From Laspinema palackyanum D2a (lineage in GTDB: Bacteria > Cyanobacteriota > Cyanobacteriia > Cyanobacteriales > Laspinemataceae), in NCBI GenBank assembly GCA_025370845.1, contig JAMXFF010000041.1, forward strand, positions 1 to 64,000: a DNA stretch of 64,000 bases, in the 5' to 3' direction. A program made the translations under genes and the position numbers. Below the pieces are notes generated by a model. The model was not told where the DNA came from and made no database searches. It was given only the letters and a program-made list of their open reading frames with translations. The first letter of the stretch is position 1. Each line of letters begins with the position of its first letter. Positions 29,000 through 37,252 of this stretch are shown here, in pieces.

Positions 29000-29809
29000 A
29001 TGAAACCAGGAATTTTGTCTACCACAGCACTCGTGATTGCACTTGGCTTTACAGGTTCAGTCACGGCTCAACCCGGTGTCAACTACGACACGCGCACCCA
29101 AGCGACCTCAAAACGCAACCCGGATTCGGTTAGAAAAACACCCTCAACCCAGACCCCTTCTACGCTCCAGCACAATGCCAGAGTTGCGGCTGGCATCGAG
29201 ATCAACAAACAGGCGATCGCTGCTATCAGCCAATTTTTGAAGAACCCAAATTCCCCGAATAGACCCAGCAGCGAGATCCCACCGCTTCAGACCCTCGATG
29301 CACCGACTATCTCCTCGGAATTACCGCCCCTGGCGGCTGCCAGCATTTACTTACCCGAATTAGCCCCGACGATGACTGGCTATCTGTGGCCCGCCCAAGG
29401 GGTCCTCTCTTCCGGCTATGGCTGGCGTTGGGGACGGATGCACCACGGCATTGATATCGCCGGACCCACCGGCACCCCCATCCTAGCTGCCGCCAGTGGG
29501 GTGGTGATTACCGCTGAATGGCATACGGGCGGCTATGGCAATCTCGTGGAAATCGAACATTCTGACGGCAGTATTACCCTCTACGCCCACAACGATCGCA
29601 TCCTGGTCAACAAAGGGGATCAGGTGGAAGGGGGCCAATTAATCGCTCAAATGGGCAGTACCGGCTTTAGTACCGGACCCCACTTGCACTTTGAGGTCCA
29701 TCTTCCCGAACAAGGGTCCGTCAATCCCCTGGCTTATCTTCCCGAATCGGGATTATCTGCTCGACTGCCTAGAGCAATAGCATCAGGGCCTAGAGCATCA
29801 ACGCCTTAG
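29000..29809 (+). CDS. Secreted M23-family peptidoglycan endopeptidase
   Basis: 269 residues. The N-terminus (MKPGILSTTALVIALGFTGS, cleavage after VTAQ or nearby) is a signal peptide. A Pro/Ser/Thr-rich linker of about 100 residues precedes a LytM/M23 domain at about 130-250 with zinc and catalytic motifs HHGIDIA and HLHFEVH and the YAHNDRI stretch. It hydrolyses peptide crosslinks in peptidoglycan, acting in the periplasm during growth or division. Expression is probably controlled through the long leader. Confidence 0.9.
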   Translation: MKPGILSTTALVIALGFTGSVTAQPGVNYDTRTQATSKRNPDSVRKTPSTQTPSTLQHNARVAAGIEINKQAIAAISQFLKNPNSPNRPSSEIPPLQTLDAPTISSELPPLAAASIYLPELAPTMTGYLWPAQGVLSSGYGWRWGRMHHGIDIAGPTGTPILAAASGVVITAEWHTGGYGNLVEIEHSDGSITLYAHNDRILVNKGDQVEGGQLIAQMGSTGFSTGPHLHFEVHLPEQGSVNPLAYLPESGLSARLPRAIASGPRASTP

Positions 29810-30040
29810 TGCCAGAGAGTTTGAGTGGGGTGGCGATCGCGCTTAATCCATCAACCCCTGAACCGCGCCGTTTCCACCAAATCCACTCATACTTCCTGTA
29901 GCCTACTCAAATTCGGGTAACTTCATATCAGAAGTTATCCGCTTTTTTTAGTTAGATTCAAAATTGCTACAGTTTAGGCTGACAAATCAGACCGGCTTCG
30001 TTAAAATCAATGGCGATTCTGGCGATCGCACCCCCTCATA

Positions 30041-30520
30041 ATGAACCACTCGTTCCCCCACCGATTTCGGCTTCCCCTATACGCTCTCATCCTCCTGTTA
30101 TTGGCCAGTTGCACCCCCACGAAAACCAGTCAGTGCCGCCGCCTAATTCAAGCCCTAGACCAAGGCACAACCACCCTCAACCGCTTAGAACTGACGCCCA
30201 TGACTGGGAGTCAAGCAGCGGATCAGGTGGAACTCTCCCTTGAAGCCATCAAAACCGTCCAATTAACGGACGAAACCATCATCAACTTTCAAACCCGGGC
30301 CGTCGCGTTCTACGAACAAATCGGGACCACCTTGCGAGAGACCAGCGGCATTGCCACAATGGTGAGCAATCTCCAACCCACGCCGAAAGGATTGGAAACC
30401 CGCAACCAAGCCCAAACCCAAGTCGCAAAGGCGATCGCCTCCATCAAACAATCCACCCAAGATGCCACAGTCCTACTCGCCGAAATCGAGGAATACTGCC
30501 TCCCCAAACCCCAACCCTAA
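30041..30520 (+). CDS. Lipoprotein sharing a sensor-like domain with the adjacent kinase-fold protein
   Basis: 159 residues. A signal peptide (RLPLYALILLLLASC) ends in a lipobox with Cys24. The mature helical domain begins SQCRRLIQALDQG and ends AEIEEYC. The C-terminal extracytoplasmic part of the next gene begins YQCQRLLAMIDEG, ends GQIHSYC, and the two align along their length, including the PKGLE/KDGLE turn. The two conserved cysteines may pair. It ends 59 bp before that gene, so both are likely in one operon. The family has no name known to me. Confidence 0.75.
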   Translation: MNHSFPHRFRLPLYALILLLLASCTPTKTSQCRRLIQALDQGTTTLNRLELTPMTGSQAADQVELSLEAIKTVQLTDETIINFQTRAVAFYEQIGTTLRETSGIATMVSNLQPTPKGLETRNQAQTQVAKAIASIKQSTQDATVLLAEIEEYCLPKPQP

Positions 30521-30526
30521 CCTCTC

Positions 30527-30578
30527 CCCAATCTCCCCCAACTCCCCCAATCTCCCCCAACTCCCCAATCTCCCCCAT
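30527..30578 (+). repeat. Pyrimidine-rich tandem repeat before the kinase-fold gene
   Basis: Imperfect copies of a CCCAATCTCCCCCAACTC unit fill almost the whole gap up to the ATG at 30580. No Shine-Dalgarno sequence is visible in it; its reverse complement is purine-rich. Confidence 0.75.
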
Positions 30579-30579
30579 C

Positions 30580-32139
30580 ATGAGTTACTGCCTCAATCCT
30601 AGCTGCCCCAATCCCAGCATTCCCGTGAATGAAAACACCCGCTATTGCTCCCAGTGTGGCGCTGATTTATTAGTAGCAGAACGCTGTCGAGCGCTTCACC
30701 TGCTGGGGAGCAACAGCTATGAAAAAACCTTTGAAGTGACTGAAGCCGGAACCGCCAAAATTTTGAAAGTTCTCCAGATTGATGACCCGGTAGCGGTGAC
30801 CCTGTTTCAACAACAAGCCTTACTCTTAGGGAAAATTCAACATCCCGGAATTCCCCAACTGCAACAAGGCGGATACTTCAGCTTTGCCGGGACGAACAGT
30901 GCGACTGCTGTGCATGGAATGTTGATGGAAAAAGTTGCGGGGCTCAATTTAGAGCAGTGGATGAAAAATCGGGGCTATCAACCCATTTCTCAAGACTTAG
31001 CGCTCAAGTGGCTCCAACAGATTGCTGAAATTTTACAGCCCATTCATCAAACCCCTTATTTACACCTGAATATTAAGCCCAGTAATATTATCCTGACGGA
31101 TTCTGGACAATTGGTCTTGATTGATTTTGGCACCGCCAGACAGGTGAGTGCGAGTTATTTACGCACGGTGGAACTCTCTCCTCGTCTTTCTAGTATTGAC
31201 TCGGGAGGATATACGCCACCGGAACAACTCAAACATGAAGCGGTGGCGCAATCGGACTTTTTTGCGTTGGGACGAACGATGGTGTATTTGCTCACGGCGA
31301 TGGACCCGTTGAGCTTTTACAAAGCAGAAACTTCGGCGTTTTCTTGGCGCGATCGCGCACCGCAAATTTCTGAACGGGTGGGGGATTTGATTGATCGTCT
31401 GATGGATCCGGCCCTGAGTCAGCGAATCCGAACGACGGAAGAAATTTTACAGCAATTAAGGGAATTGCAACCCCAGGTGGCGCAGATGGAATGGGGATCG
31501 CAGTCACGGGAGGCGATCGCCCCATCCTCGGGTCAAGAAACTGTGCCTTCAGGGACTCTCCTGTTGCCTGCGCTGCAACTGCCTAGCTTTCCGCAACTCC
31601 TGCCGGGGAAGGGTGAGGAAACCGTTGATGCGGCATCCCGGGTTAAAGGCGATCGCAAACTGTGGAGATTGGCTGGGGTATTAGGAATCTGGGCGGTGAT
31701 TGGATTAGTGGGGGGAATGGGCTCGTTGTTTTTAGTCACGCGCACGAGTAGCGCCTATCAGTGCCAACGATTGTTGGCCATGATCGACGAAGGGGGACAA
31801 CAAGTGACTCAAATTGAGGGAACCGATGCCACTGCCGCTAACAAAATGGCCCAACATCTTGATCGCCTTGCGGAAGAATTGTTAGGGATGAAGATATCTG
31901 ATACTCAAGTGCAACCCTATCCTTTGCAGTTGGGGAAAAGTTACCAACAATTGAGTCTGTCATTTCGGCAAATTGGAGAAGCGATCGCCATTGTGGATGC
32001 GGCGCCCTTATCCAAAGATGGTTTAGAGCAGGTAAAAGCCGCCCGCAAAAAAGCCGAAGAAGCCGGTCGAGTCGCTGCTCTAGCCGCAAAAACAGCCGAT
32101 GGAGTAGCGGGACAAATTCATAGCTACTGTAAACAATAA
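30580..32139 (+). CDS. Zinc-ribbon Ser/Thr kinase-fold membrane protein, possible pseudokinase
   Basis: 519 residues. An N-terminal four-Cys zinc ribbon (about 3-32, ending YCSQCGADLL) is typical of cyanobacterial 4-Cys kinases. The kinase-like domain (about 40-295) keeps the Lys in AKILKVL and the DFG in LIDFGTARQ. The catalytic loop, however, reads HLNIKPSNI, with Asn for the HRD aspartate, and the alphaC region reads FQQQALLL where FxxEAxLL is usual. A transmembrane helix (about 363-386) leads to an extracytoplasmic helical domain homologous to the lipoprotein encoded just upstream. It may be a signalling scaffold rather than an active kinase. Confidence 0.85.
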   Translation: MSYCLNPSCPNPSIPVNENTRYCSQCGADLLVAERCRALHLLGSNSYEKTFEVTEAGTAKILKVLQIDDPVAVTLFQQQALLLGKIQHPGIPQLQQGGYFSFAGTNSATAVHGMLMEKVAGLNLEQWMKNRGYQPISQDLALKWLQQIAEILQPIHQTPYLHLNIKPSNIILTDSGQLVLIDFGTARQVSASYLRTVELSPRLSSIDSGGYTPPEQLKHEAVAQSDFFALGRTMVYLLTAMDPLSFYKAETSAFSWRDRAPQISERVGDLIDRLMDPALSQRIRTTEEILQQLRELQPQVAQMEWGSQSREAIAPSSGQETVPSGTLLLPALQLPSFPQLLPGKGEETVDAASRVKGDRKLWRLAGVLGIWAVIGLVGGMGSLFLVTRTSSAYQCQRLLAMIDEGGQQVTQIEGTDATAANKMAQHLDRLAEELLGMKISDTQVQPYPLQLGKSYQQLSLSFRQIGEAIAIVDAAPLSKDGLEQVKAARKKAEEAGRVAALAAKTADGVAGQIHSYCKQ

Positions 32140-32191
32140 GTTCAGTAGAATAGGACTAAAGAAAATTAAGCCAAATTTCCAGTAATTTTAT

Positions 32192-32290
32192 TAGACCTCT
32201 TGCATAAATCTCTTAAGCCCCCCTTATCTCTTAAGCCCCCCTTATCAAGGGGGGTTGGGGGGATCAATCCGGAATTATGCAAGAAATGTA
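32192..32290. repeat. Family A MITE-like repeat
   Basis: It starts TAGACCTCTTGCATAAAT and ends ATTATGCAAGAAATGTA (right end decayed). Inside, CTTAAGCCCCCCTTAT is duplicated, followed by GGGGGGTTGGGGGGATCAA. Confidence 0.75.
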
Positions 32291-32314
32291 TTTTAAAACT
32301 TTCCTATTTTTGGT

Positions 32315-32443
32315 TTAGGGGATTGCAAAATATAAATCCTCCAAACGTTCGTAGTGATTCCGTTACTGAGTCATCTTTAAAGAAACCCCGTCAAGGGGTT
32401 ACTACGAACCTTTTGCTGATTTTATTTTTTGGAGTTCCCTTAA
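32315..32443. repeat. Family B element, intact copy
   Basis: The ends TTAGGGGATTGCAAAATATA and ATTTTTTGGAGTTCCCTTAA form imperfect terminal inverted repeats. An inner pair GTTCGTAGT/ACTACGAAC surrounds GTCATCTTTAAAGAAACCCC. A second copy lies inverted at 38733-38944. Confidence 0.75.
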
Positions 32444-32447
32444 TTAA

Positions 32448-32585
32448 TAGACCTCTTGCAAAAAAAAGGTATTGATCCCCCCAACCCCCCGGGAGATCCC
32501 CCTCCCGTCCCCCTTAAAAAGGGGGAAGCCAGAGGAATAAATATTTAGTTTTAGGGGGGCTTTAAAGAATTTTGCAAGAGGTCTA
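32448..32585. repeat. Family A MITE, best-preserved copy with perfect 16-bp terminal inverted repeats
   Basis: TAGACCTCTTGCAAAA at the left and TTTTGCAAGAGGTCTA at the right are perfect inverted repeats of a 138-bp element with no coding capacity. The terminal TA on each side fits a TA target duplication as used by IS630/Tc1-mariner transposases. Confidence 0.85.
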
Positions 32586-32589
32586 ATAT

Positions 32590-33081
32590 TTAAAGATGAA
32601 TTTCTAGGTTTAAAATATAGTGACCTAACTGAACATTTTGGGACCAAAGCTCGTATTCTAGGCGCAAATGCTCGGGAATTGGGCGACCGGAGAGGGTTAA
32701 TTTGCGAGTATAATTTCTCATGCGTAACTGGCCATTCGTGCCGTCAGTTTCATTTTGCAGCCAATAGCGGCTCGTGCCATACATTCCGCGTTCCCACTGG
32801 TGACGATAGCTAAATTGACCATTTCCCTGCATGGTCATAATTACGCGGTAGGGAGAAATTTCTAACCACAAGAGTCGGGATGTAATCGCAGTGGGTCCCG
32901 TACTGACTTCCGGAGTCGAATCTGACTCCTGAAAATCGCTGAGTGCGGGTTCAGTCAGGAGTAGATGAAAGCGCTCTTGGTCCTTTTGATAAAGGGTAGC
33001 GGCGGTTTCCACCACAGACCAAAGGGGGAGGTCAGTGGAGATCAAGCAAAGGCTTACAGGTTTGCGGCGATGGGTCAGCAT
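32590..33081 (-). CDS. Hypothetical protein
   Basis: 163 residues, no signal peptide or membrane helix. Trp/Tyr-rich second half (HQWERGMYGTSRYWLQNE and LRLEYELWSQNVQLGHYILN), suggesting a beta-rich soluble domain. I recognise no family. It ends 4 bp from the family A MITE at 32448-32585, so its last codons may derive from sequence changed by that insertion. It is divergent from aroA, with a 140-bp intergenic region. Confidence 0.6.
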   Translation of the reverse strand: MLTHRRKPVSLCLISTDLPLWSVVETAATLYQKDQERFHLLLTEPALSDFQESDSTPEVSTGPTAITSRLLWLEISPYRVIMTMQGNGQFSYRHQWERGMYGTSRYWLQNETDGTNGQLRMRNYTRKLTLSGRPIPEHLRLEYELWSQNVQLGHYILNLEIHL

Positions 33082-33221
33082 GAGGGTTGTAACGAACAGC
33101 TTGTGAAGAGTTTTCCAACAAGGGACAAGACCAGGGGGTGACTTGCTCTCAATTTTAGTATGTCAGCAGAGTCAAGAACGGTGTAGGATCGCCCTAAGCC
33201 ATCCCATCACAGTTTAGCCCA

Positions 33222-34574
33222 ATGCCCAGTTCGATAGTAAATGTAAGAATTACGGAATCTCAGCAACAATTAACCATTGATAGACCGGCTCAGGGTTTAT
33301 CCGTCCAAGGACGGATCCGAGTGCCGGGGGATAAATCAATTTCCCACCGGGCTTTGATGTTGGGGGCGATCGCCAAGGGTGAAACCACGATTGAGGGACT
33401 GCTATTGGGAGAAGACCCTCGGAGTACCGCCCGATGCTTTCAGGCATTGGGGGCTGAAATTTCCCCCCTGAATGAACAACGGGTGCGGGTGCGTGGTGTC
33501 GGGGTCGGAGAATTAGTGGAACCGACGGATATATTAGATGCGGGAAATTCTGGGACGACGATGCGATTAATGCTGGGCATCCTTGCCAGTCATCCCGACC
33601 GATTTTTTACCGTAACTGGAGATAAATCCCTGCGATCGCGCCCCATGTCTCGGGTGGTTCAGCCTTTACAACAAATGGGCGCTCAAATCTGGGGTCGCAA
33701 TGGCGGTTCGCTGGCCCCTCTAGCCGTTCAAGGTCAATCCTTACGGCCCATTCATTATCACTCACCGATCGCCTCGGCTCAGGTTAAGTCTTGTATCTTA
33801 CTTGCAGCTTTGATGGCAGAGGGAACGACCACTATCACGGAACCAGCGGTGTCTCGGGACCATAGTGAACGGATGCTCAAGGCATTTGGAGCCGAAATTA
33901 CCACGGATCCCGACACGAAAAGTGTGATGATCACGGGACCTGCTCAACTTCAGGGTCAATCGGTGATTGTGCCTGGGGATATCAGTTCGGCGGCATTCTG
34001 GATTGTGGCAGCGGCGATCGTCCCAGATTCTGACTTGACCATTGAAAATGTCGGGATCAATCCGACACGCACGGGGATTTTAGAGGCCCTGGAGATGATG
34101 AATGCGGATATTCAATTAGAAAATGAGCGGATAGTTGCCGGGGAACCTGTGGCGGATATCCGAGTGCGTCATTCTCAACTGAAAGGTTGCAGCATTGGCG
34201 GGGATATTATTCCTAGACTGATTGATGAGATTCCGATTTTGGCAGTGGCAGCAATTTTTGCTCAGGGTCAGACGGTGATTTCCGATGCAGCAGAATTGCG
34301 GGTGAAAGAGAGCGATCGCCTTGCGGTGACGGCAACGGTACTCAATCAGATGGGGGCGAAAATCACCGAGTTGCCTGATGGGTTGGAAATTACTGGCGGA
34401 ACCCCCTTAAGAGGGACTGATGTAGAGAGTTATGACGATCATCGGATTGCCATGAGCTTGGCGATCGCTGCCTTGAATGCCAGCGGAACAACCACGATTC
34501 ACCATGCCGAAGCTGCTGCGATTTCTTACCCAGATTTTACAGCGACTTTGCGACAAGTTTGCGAAGAATGCTAA
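33222..34574 (+). CDS. aroA: 3-phosphoshikimate 1-carboxyvinyltransferase (EPSP synthase)
   Basis: Catalyses transfer of the enolpyruvyl group of PEP to shikimate-3-phosphate in the shikimate pathway. 450 residues, normal length. Motifs in order: [49 protein letters not shown] with the catalytic Asp/Glu region, KESDRL and [14 protein letters not shown]. There is a short N-terminal extension (about 20 residues) before the core. It is apparently monocistronic. Confidence 0.96.
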   Translation: MPSSIVNVRITESQQQLTIDRPAQGLSVQGRIRVPGDKSISHRALMLGAIAKGETTIEGLLLGEDPRSTARCFQALGAEISPLNEQRVRVRGVGVGELVEPTDILDAGNSGTTMRLMLGILASHPDRFFTVTGDKSLRSRPMSRVVQPLQQMGAQIWGRNGGSLAPLAVQGQSLRPIHYHSPIASAQVKSCILLAALMAEGTTTITEPAVSRDHSERMLKAFGAEITTDPDTKSVMITGPAQLQGQSVIVPGDISSAAFWIVAAAIVPDSDLTIENVGINPTRTGILEALEMMNADIQLENERIVAGEPVADIRVRHSQLKGCSIGGDIIPRLIDEIPILAVAAIFAQGQTVISDAAELRVKESDRLAVTATVLNQMGAKITELPDGLEITGGTPLRGTDVESYDDHRIAMSLAIAALNASGTTTIHHAEAAAISYPDFTATLRQVCEEC

Positions 34575-34677
34575 TTTAAAGGCGATCGTTTAGGTCAGTT
34601 TCATGGGCAAAGCTGACCGGCGATCGGAATTTAAAATTTTTTCTAAAATCAATTCGAGCAAATCAGGAGAAATCATA

Positions 34678-35226
34678 ATGTCTGAACCGAGTTCTAAACC
34701 GAAAAGCCCTCTAGGGTTTGATGAAATCATTGCAATTTTTGTAGCATTTTCGACCCTAGGTACAATTTTTATATTATCCTTCCCCAGCACAGAGAGGGGC
34801 TTAAATATTTTTGAAACCGGAACCCGTTCTCCCAGTTCTGAAGGGGTTGTACCCAGGGACAAAACCCCTCAAACCCCAGTGAATCCCTTTGTAAATCCCG
34901 GACAAGTTCCCGCAGTTGGCCCTCAGTCCAGTAATCCCACAACCTCCCCCCAAGGGAATCCAACACCTTTGCGCGGCGCTTCAACCGCTTGGGGTGGGTT
35001 GGCAGTCCCGCTTTTCTCCCCCAACCCCGACTTGAACCCCACAAAAGCACCCACGGGGGAAGGGTCAGGAGAAGCAACTTCTCCCGCACAGGAGACCCCG
35101 ATTCTCTCCAGTCCAACAACTGAGGAAAGTATCCCAACGGAACCTAGAGAGTCCACAAACCCTACTTCATCTCCCTCGGCAACGCCTACAACTGAAGCGA
35201 CTACGGACTCTACCCCCAACCCCTAA
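34678..35226 (+). CDS. Membrane-anchored Pro/Thr/Ser-rich protein
   Basis: 182 residues from the ATG at 34678, preceded by CAGGAG; an ATG at 34603 in the same frame lacks this. One transmembrane helix (about 17-37, IIAIFVAFSTLGTIFILS) is followed by about 140 low-complexity residues rich in Pro, Ser, Thr and Glu. It looks like a membrane-tethered disordered tail. No family is recognised. Confidence 0.55.
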   Translation: MSEPSSKPKSPLGFDEIIAIFVAFSTLGTIFILSFPSTERGLNIFETGTRSPSSEGVVPRDKTPQTPVNPFVNPGQVPAVGPQSSNPTTSPQGNPTPLRGASTAWGGLAVPLFSPNPDLNPTKAPTGEGSGEATSPAQETPILSSPTTEESIPTEPRESTNPTSSPSATPTTEATTDSTPNP

Positions 35227-35811
35227 TCCCTAGATTGTGGGTACTGTCGGAAGACAACCGGGTTTCTTGACAAAATCTCTACCCATCCGCAGAAAATGAG
35301 CTACAAGGCTTACAAGAGTAAGGTTTTTACGCTCATGGTGATTTCCTTCACATTTAACGCTACTTCCGGTCCCCTCCCCTTAGCAAGGGGAGGGTTAGGG
35401 TGGGGTCCTCCTGACGAAAGCAAAGCCAAGTCAGGAGGAATGAGTGGGTGGAGGGTATCGGCGGAGTGCGTGACCGGGCGGTAAGCGGAGCTCTCCCGTA
35501 GGGAATCGCCCAAAAAGAACCCCACCCTAACCCGGACCAAGACACAGGGGAGGGGACCGGAGGTGCTCTTAAGCGTAAAAAAACCTACTCTTGTAAGAGC
35601 CTACAAGGGTGCGGTTTTGCTGACGAAAAACCTGGACTTCTATAGGGGTGTGGGTGAGGGAATTGTCTAATCACCCGTCCCGGAGTCTGGATGGGGTTGG
35701 TTAAGGAGAACTTAATTTTAGAAAAAAATAGAAATTGAACTCAGGCATGAGAAACCCTTGGAAAAGATGGGAATACTGGGGAAAAGGTAAGGTAATGGAG
35801 CGCACGGAATT
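35227..35811. other. Spacer holding a 289-bp inverted-repeat element
   Basis: No gene. Contains a family C fragment (AACCGGGTTTCTTG near 35259) and the element at 35309-35597. Confidence 0.5.
35309..35597. repeat. Family D MITE-like element with terminal inverted repeats
   Basis: The left end CTTACAAGAGTAAGGTTTTT matches the complement of the right end AAAACCTACTCTTGTAAG. Inside, CCCCTCCCCTTAGCAAGGGG-AGGGTTAGGGTGGGG faces an inverted CCCCACCCTAACCCGG copy. The same left end and core recur at 41708. Confidence 0.75.
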
Positions 35812-36231
35812 ATGCTGCGCCAGATCAAACATATTTTCTGGACGGTGCGGACTTATTCTGATCTCAGTCCAGATTTGTACATCAGGAAGCAGGTAAATCA
35901 GACATTGAGTGACCGGGCTAACTTGTCGCTAGATGAGTGGTTTAACTGTTTTTGGCGATCGCGGGAAATTTCTTTTTCAGTGGTGAGTTTTGTTTATATT
36001 CAGTTGGAAAAATATTCAGGTTTACAAATGGGGAGAGTGTTACCTGGGGATCGCTTAGAGCAAGATTTACAGTTAACGCTTGTCTCCTGGTTTGACTGGA
36101 ATCTTTATCTCTGTGATGATTTTTTGGATGAGTTTGGTATAGAGATTGGCGATCGCTTTGACCTACAGACGATGGGAACGGTAGAAGATTTGGTCCTCTG
36201 CCTCCATCATCTGAACTGTCCGCCTTCGTGA
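35812..36231 (+). CDS. Hypothetical protein with acyl-carrier-like C-terminal half
   Basis: 139 residues. The C-terminal half, LYLCDDFLDEFGIEIGDRFD followed by TMGTVEDLVLCL, has the helix pattern of acyl carrier proteins, but no DSL serine for phosphopantetheine is present, as in the DUF1493-like group. The N-terminal half is unassigned and contains LDEWFNCFWRSREI. No operon partner. Function unknown; the ACP-like reading is an inference from pattern only. Confidence 0.55.
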   Translation: MLRQIKHIFWTVRTYSDLSPDLYIRKQVNQTLSDRANLSLDEWFNCFWRSREISFSVVSFVYIQLEKYSGLQMGRVLPGDRLEQDLQLTLVSWFDWNLYLCDDFLDEFGIEIGDRFDLQTMGTVEDLVLCLHHLNCPPS

Positions 36232-36397
36232 TCATTCTAGGCGTTCAAAAATAACCCAATTAAACCGATAGTCGGAGGGAATCAGGGCATAGGGCGGACA
36301 AATTGACCGCCCCAATTCATCGAAGTTAAAGCGCTTTGGCGATCGCCAACCCCAGAATTTTCCAGACTTGCATCCAATCGCAAGACCCGGAGAACAA

Positions 36398-36862
36398 CTA
36401 GGTAGAATGGTGACCAACCACTTGGTCTTTAATGGCAGAAATATCCTGGACTAACTCCTGACGATTAGAGGCGCGGAGTAAATAGCGATAGACAAACCAA
36501 CCTGAGTATCCGATTCCGACAAATTCAAAAAACGGCGCAAGCAGGGGAATACCATTCACTGCATCCACCACCGCGAGGATCACTCTGACGGTCACCAGTG
36601 CAGACAAAAACAGTCCGACGGTCACAATGGGTCGTTGGTACTCGCTGACAAAACTGGTGACATAGAGCGGCAGATCCCCTAAGATTCCGGTGACGCTATC
36701 CACGATTTCCTCGAATCGACTCGGTTCTTGAGTAACCGGAGAGAAAGGAGCCAAAGCACCGGCTTCTGCGGCGTTGATCTCGATTCTAAGTTGCTCGGCT
36801 TCATCAGCTAACTGGGCAGATTTTTCGCGGGAGATTGCTTTGGTTTCAGTTTGAGGATTCAT
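36398..36862 (-). CDS. CAAD-domain protein (CURT1-like thylakoid curvature family)
   Basis: 154 residues from the ATG at 36862; eight upstream codons are also open. After a polar Glu/Ala-rich N-terminal region with an amphipathic stretch, two hydrophobic helices follow (about 82-103 and 112-136), with the family-typical LLAPFFEFVGIGYSGWFVYRYLL, then a short soluble helix. Members include CurT (Slr0483), which bends thylakoid membranes, and CAAD appendages of aminoacyl-tRNA synthetases. Here it stands alone, so thylakoid shaping is the best guess. Confidence 0.85.
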   Translation of the reverse strand: MNPQTETKAISREKSAQLADEAEQLRIEINAAEAGALAPFSPVTQEPSRFEEIVDSVTGILGDLPLYVTSFVSEYQRPIVTVGLFLSALVTVRVILAVVDAVNGIPLLAPFFEFVGIGYSGWFVYRYLLRASNRQELVQDISAIKDQVVGHHST

Positions 36863-37252
36863 AAAATAGTTTTCCTTGACGAACAATACCTGGATCGTAG
36901 CTTGTGACCGGAGCAGTTTGCCAACCTTCAGAGGTATTGCGATCGGCGAAATTCCGAGTTCAGAGCCATCTCAATGAGACCTCAATCATTCCCACAGGCT
37001 TATGGGGTGGGAATTTTGCGGTTTAGGACCCAGAGATCTCTTTTGTGGCAATATTGCCCTGATTTTATAAAGGAATCGAGAGAAGTTGAGCACAGGAGAG
37101 TCCATCTTCTTGATTTGTAGGGGTTTATCCCTGGACTAATAAACCGAACTTATCCATCAATTGAGCAATTGGGGATCGACCCTGGGGATTAAACGGTTGA
37201 AAGGCTAAGGATCAGGCAAAATAAGATGGGAACCGATTAGACGCTATTGACC
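36863..37252. other. Spacer between divergent genes
   Basis: No gene. It contains a hairpin, ATTCCCAC-N11-GTGGGAAT (36988-37014), followed by TTT on the plus strand, without a near upstream plus-strand gene. Confidence 0.4.
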
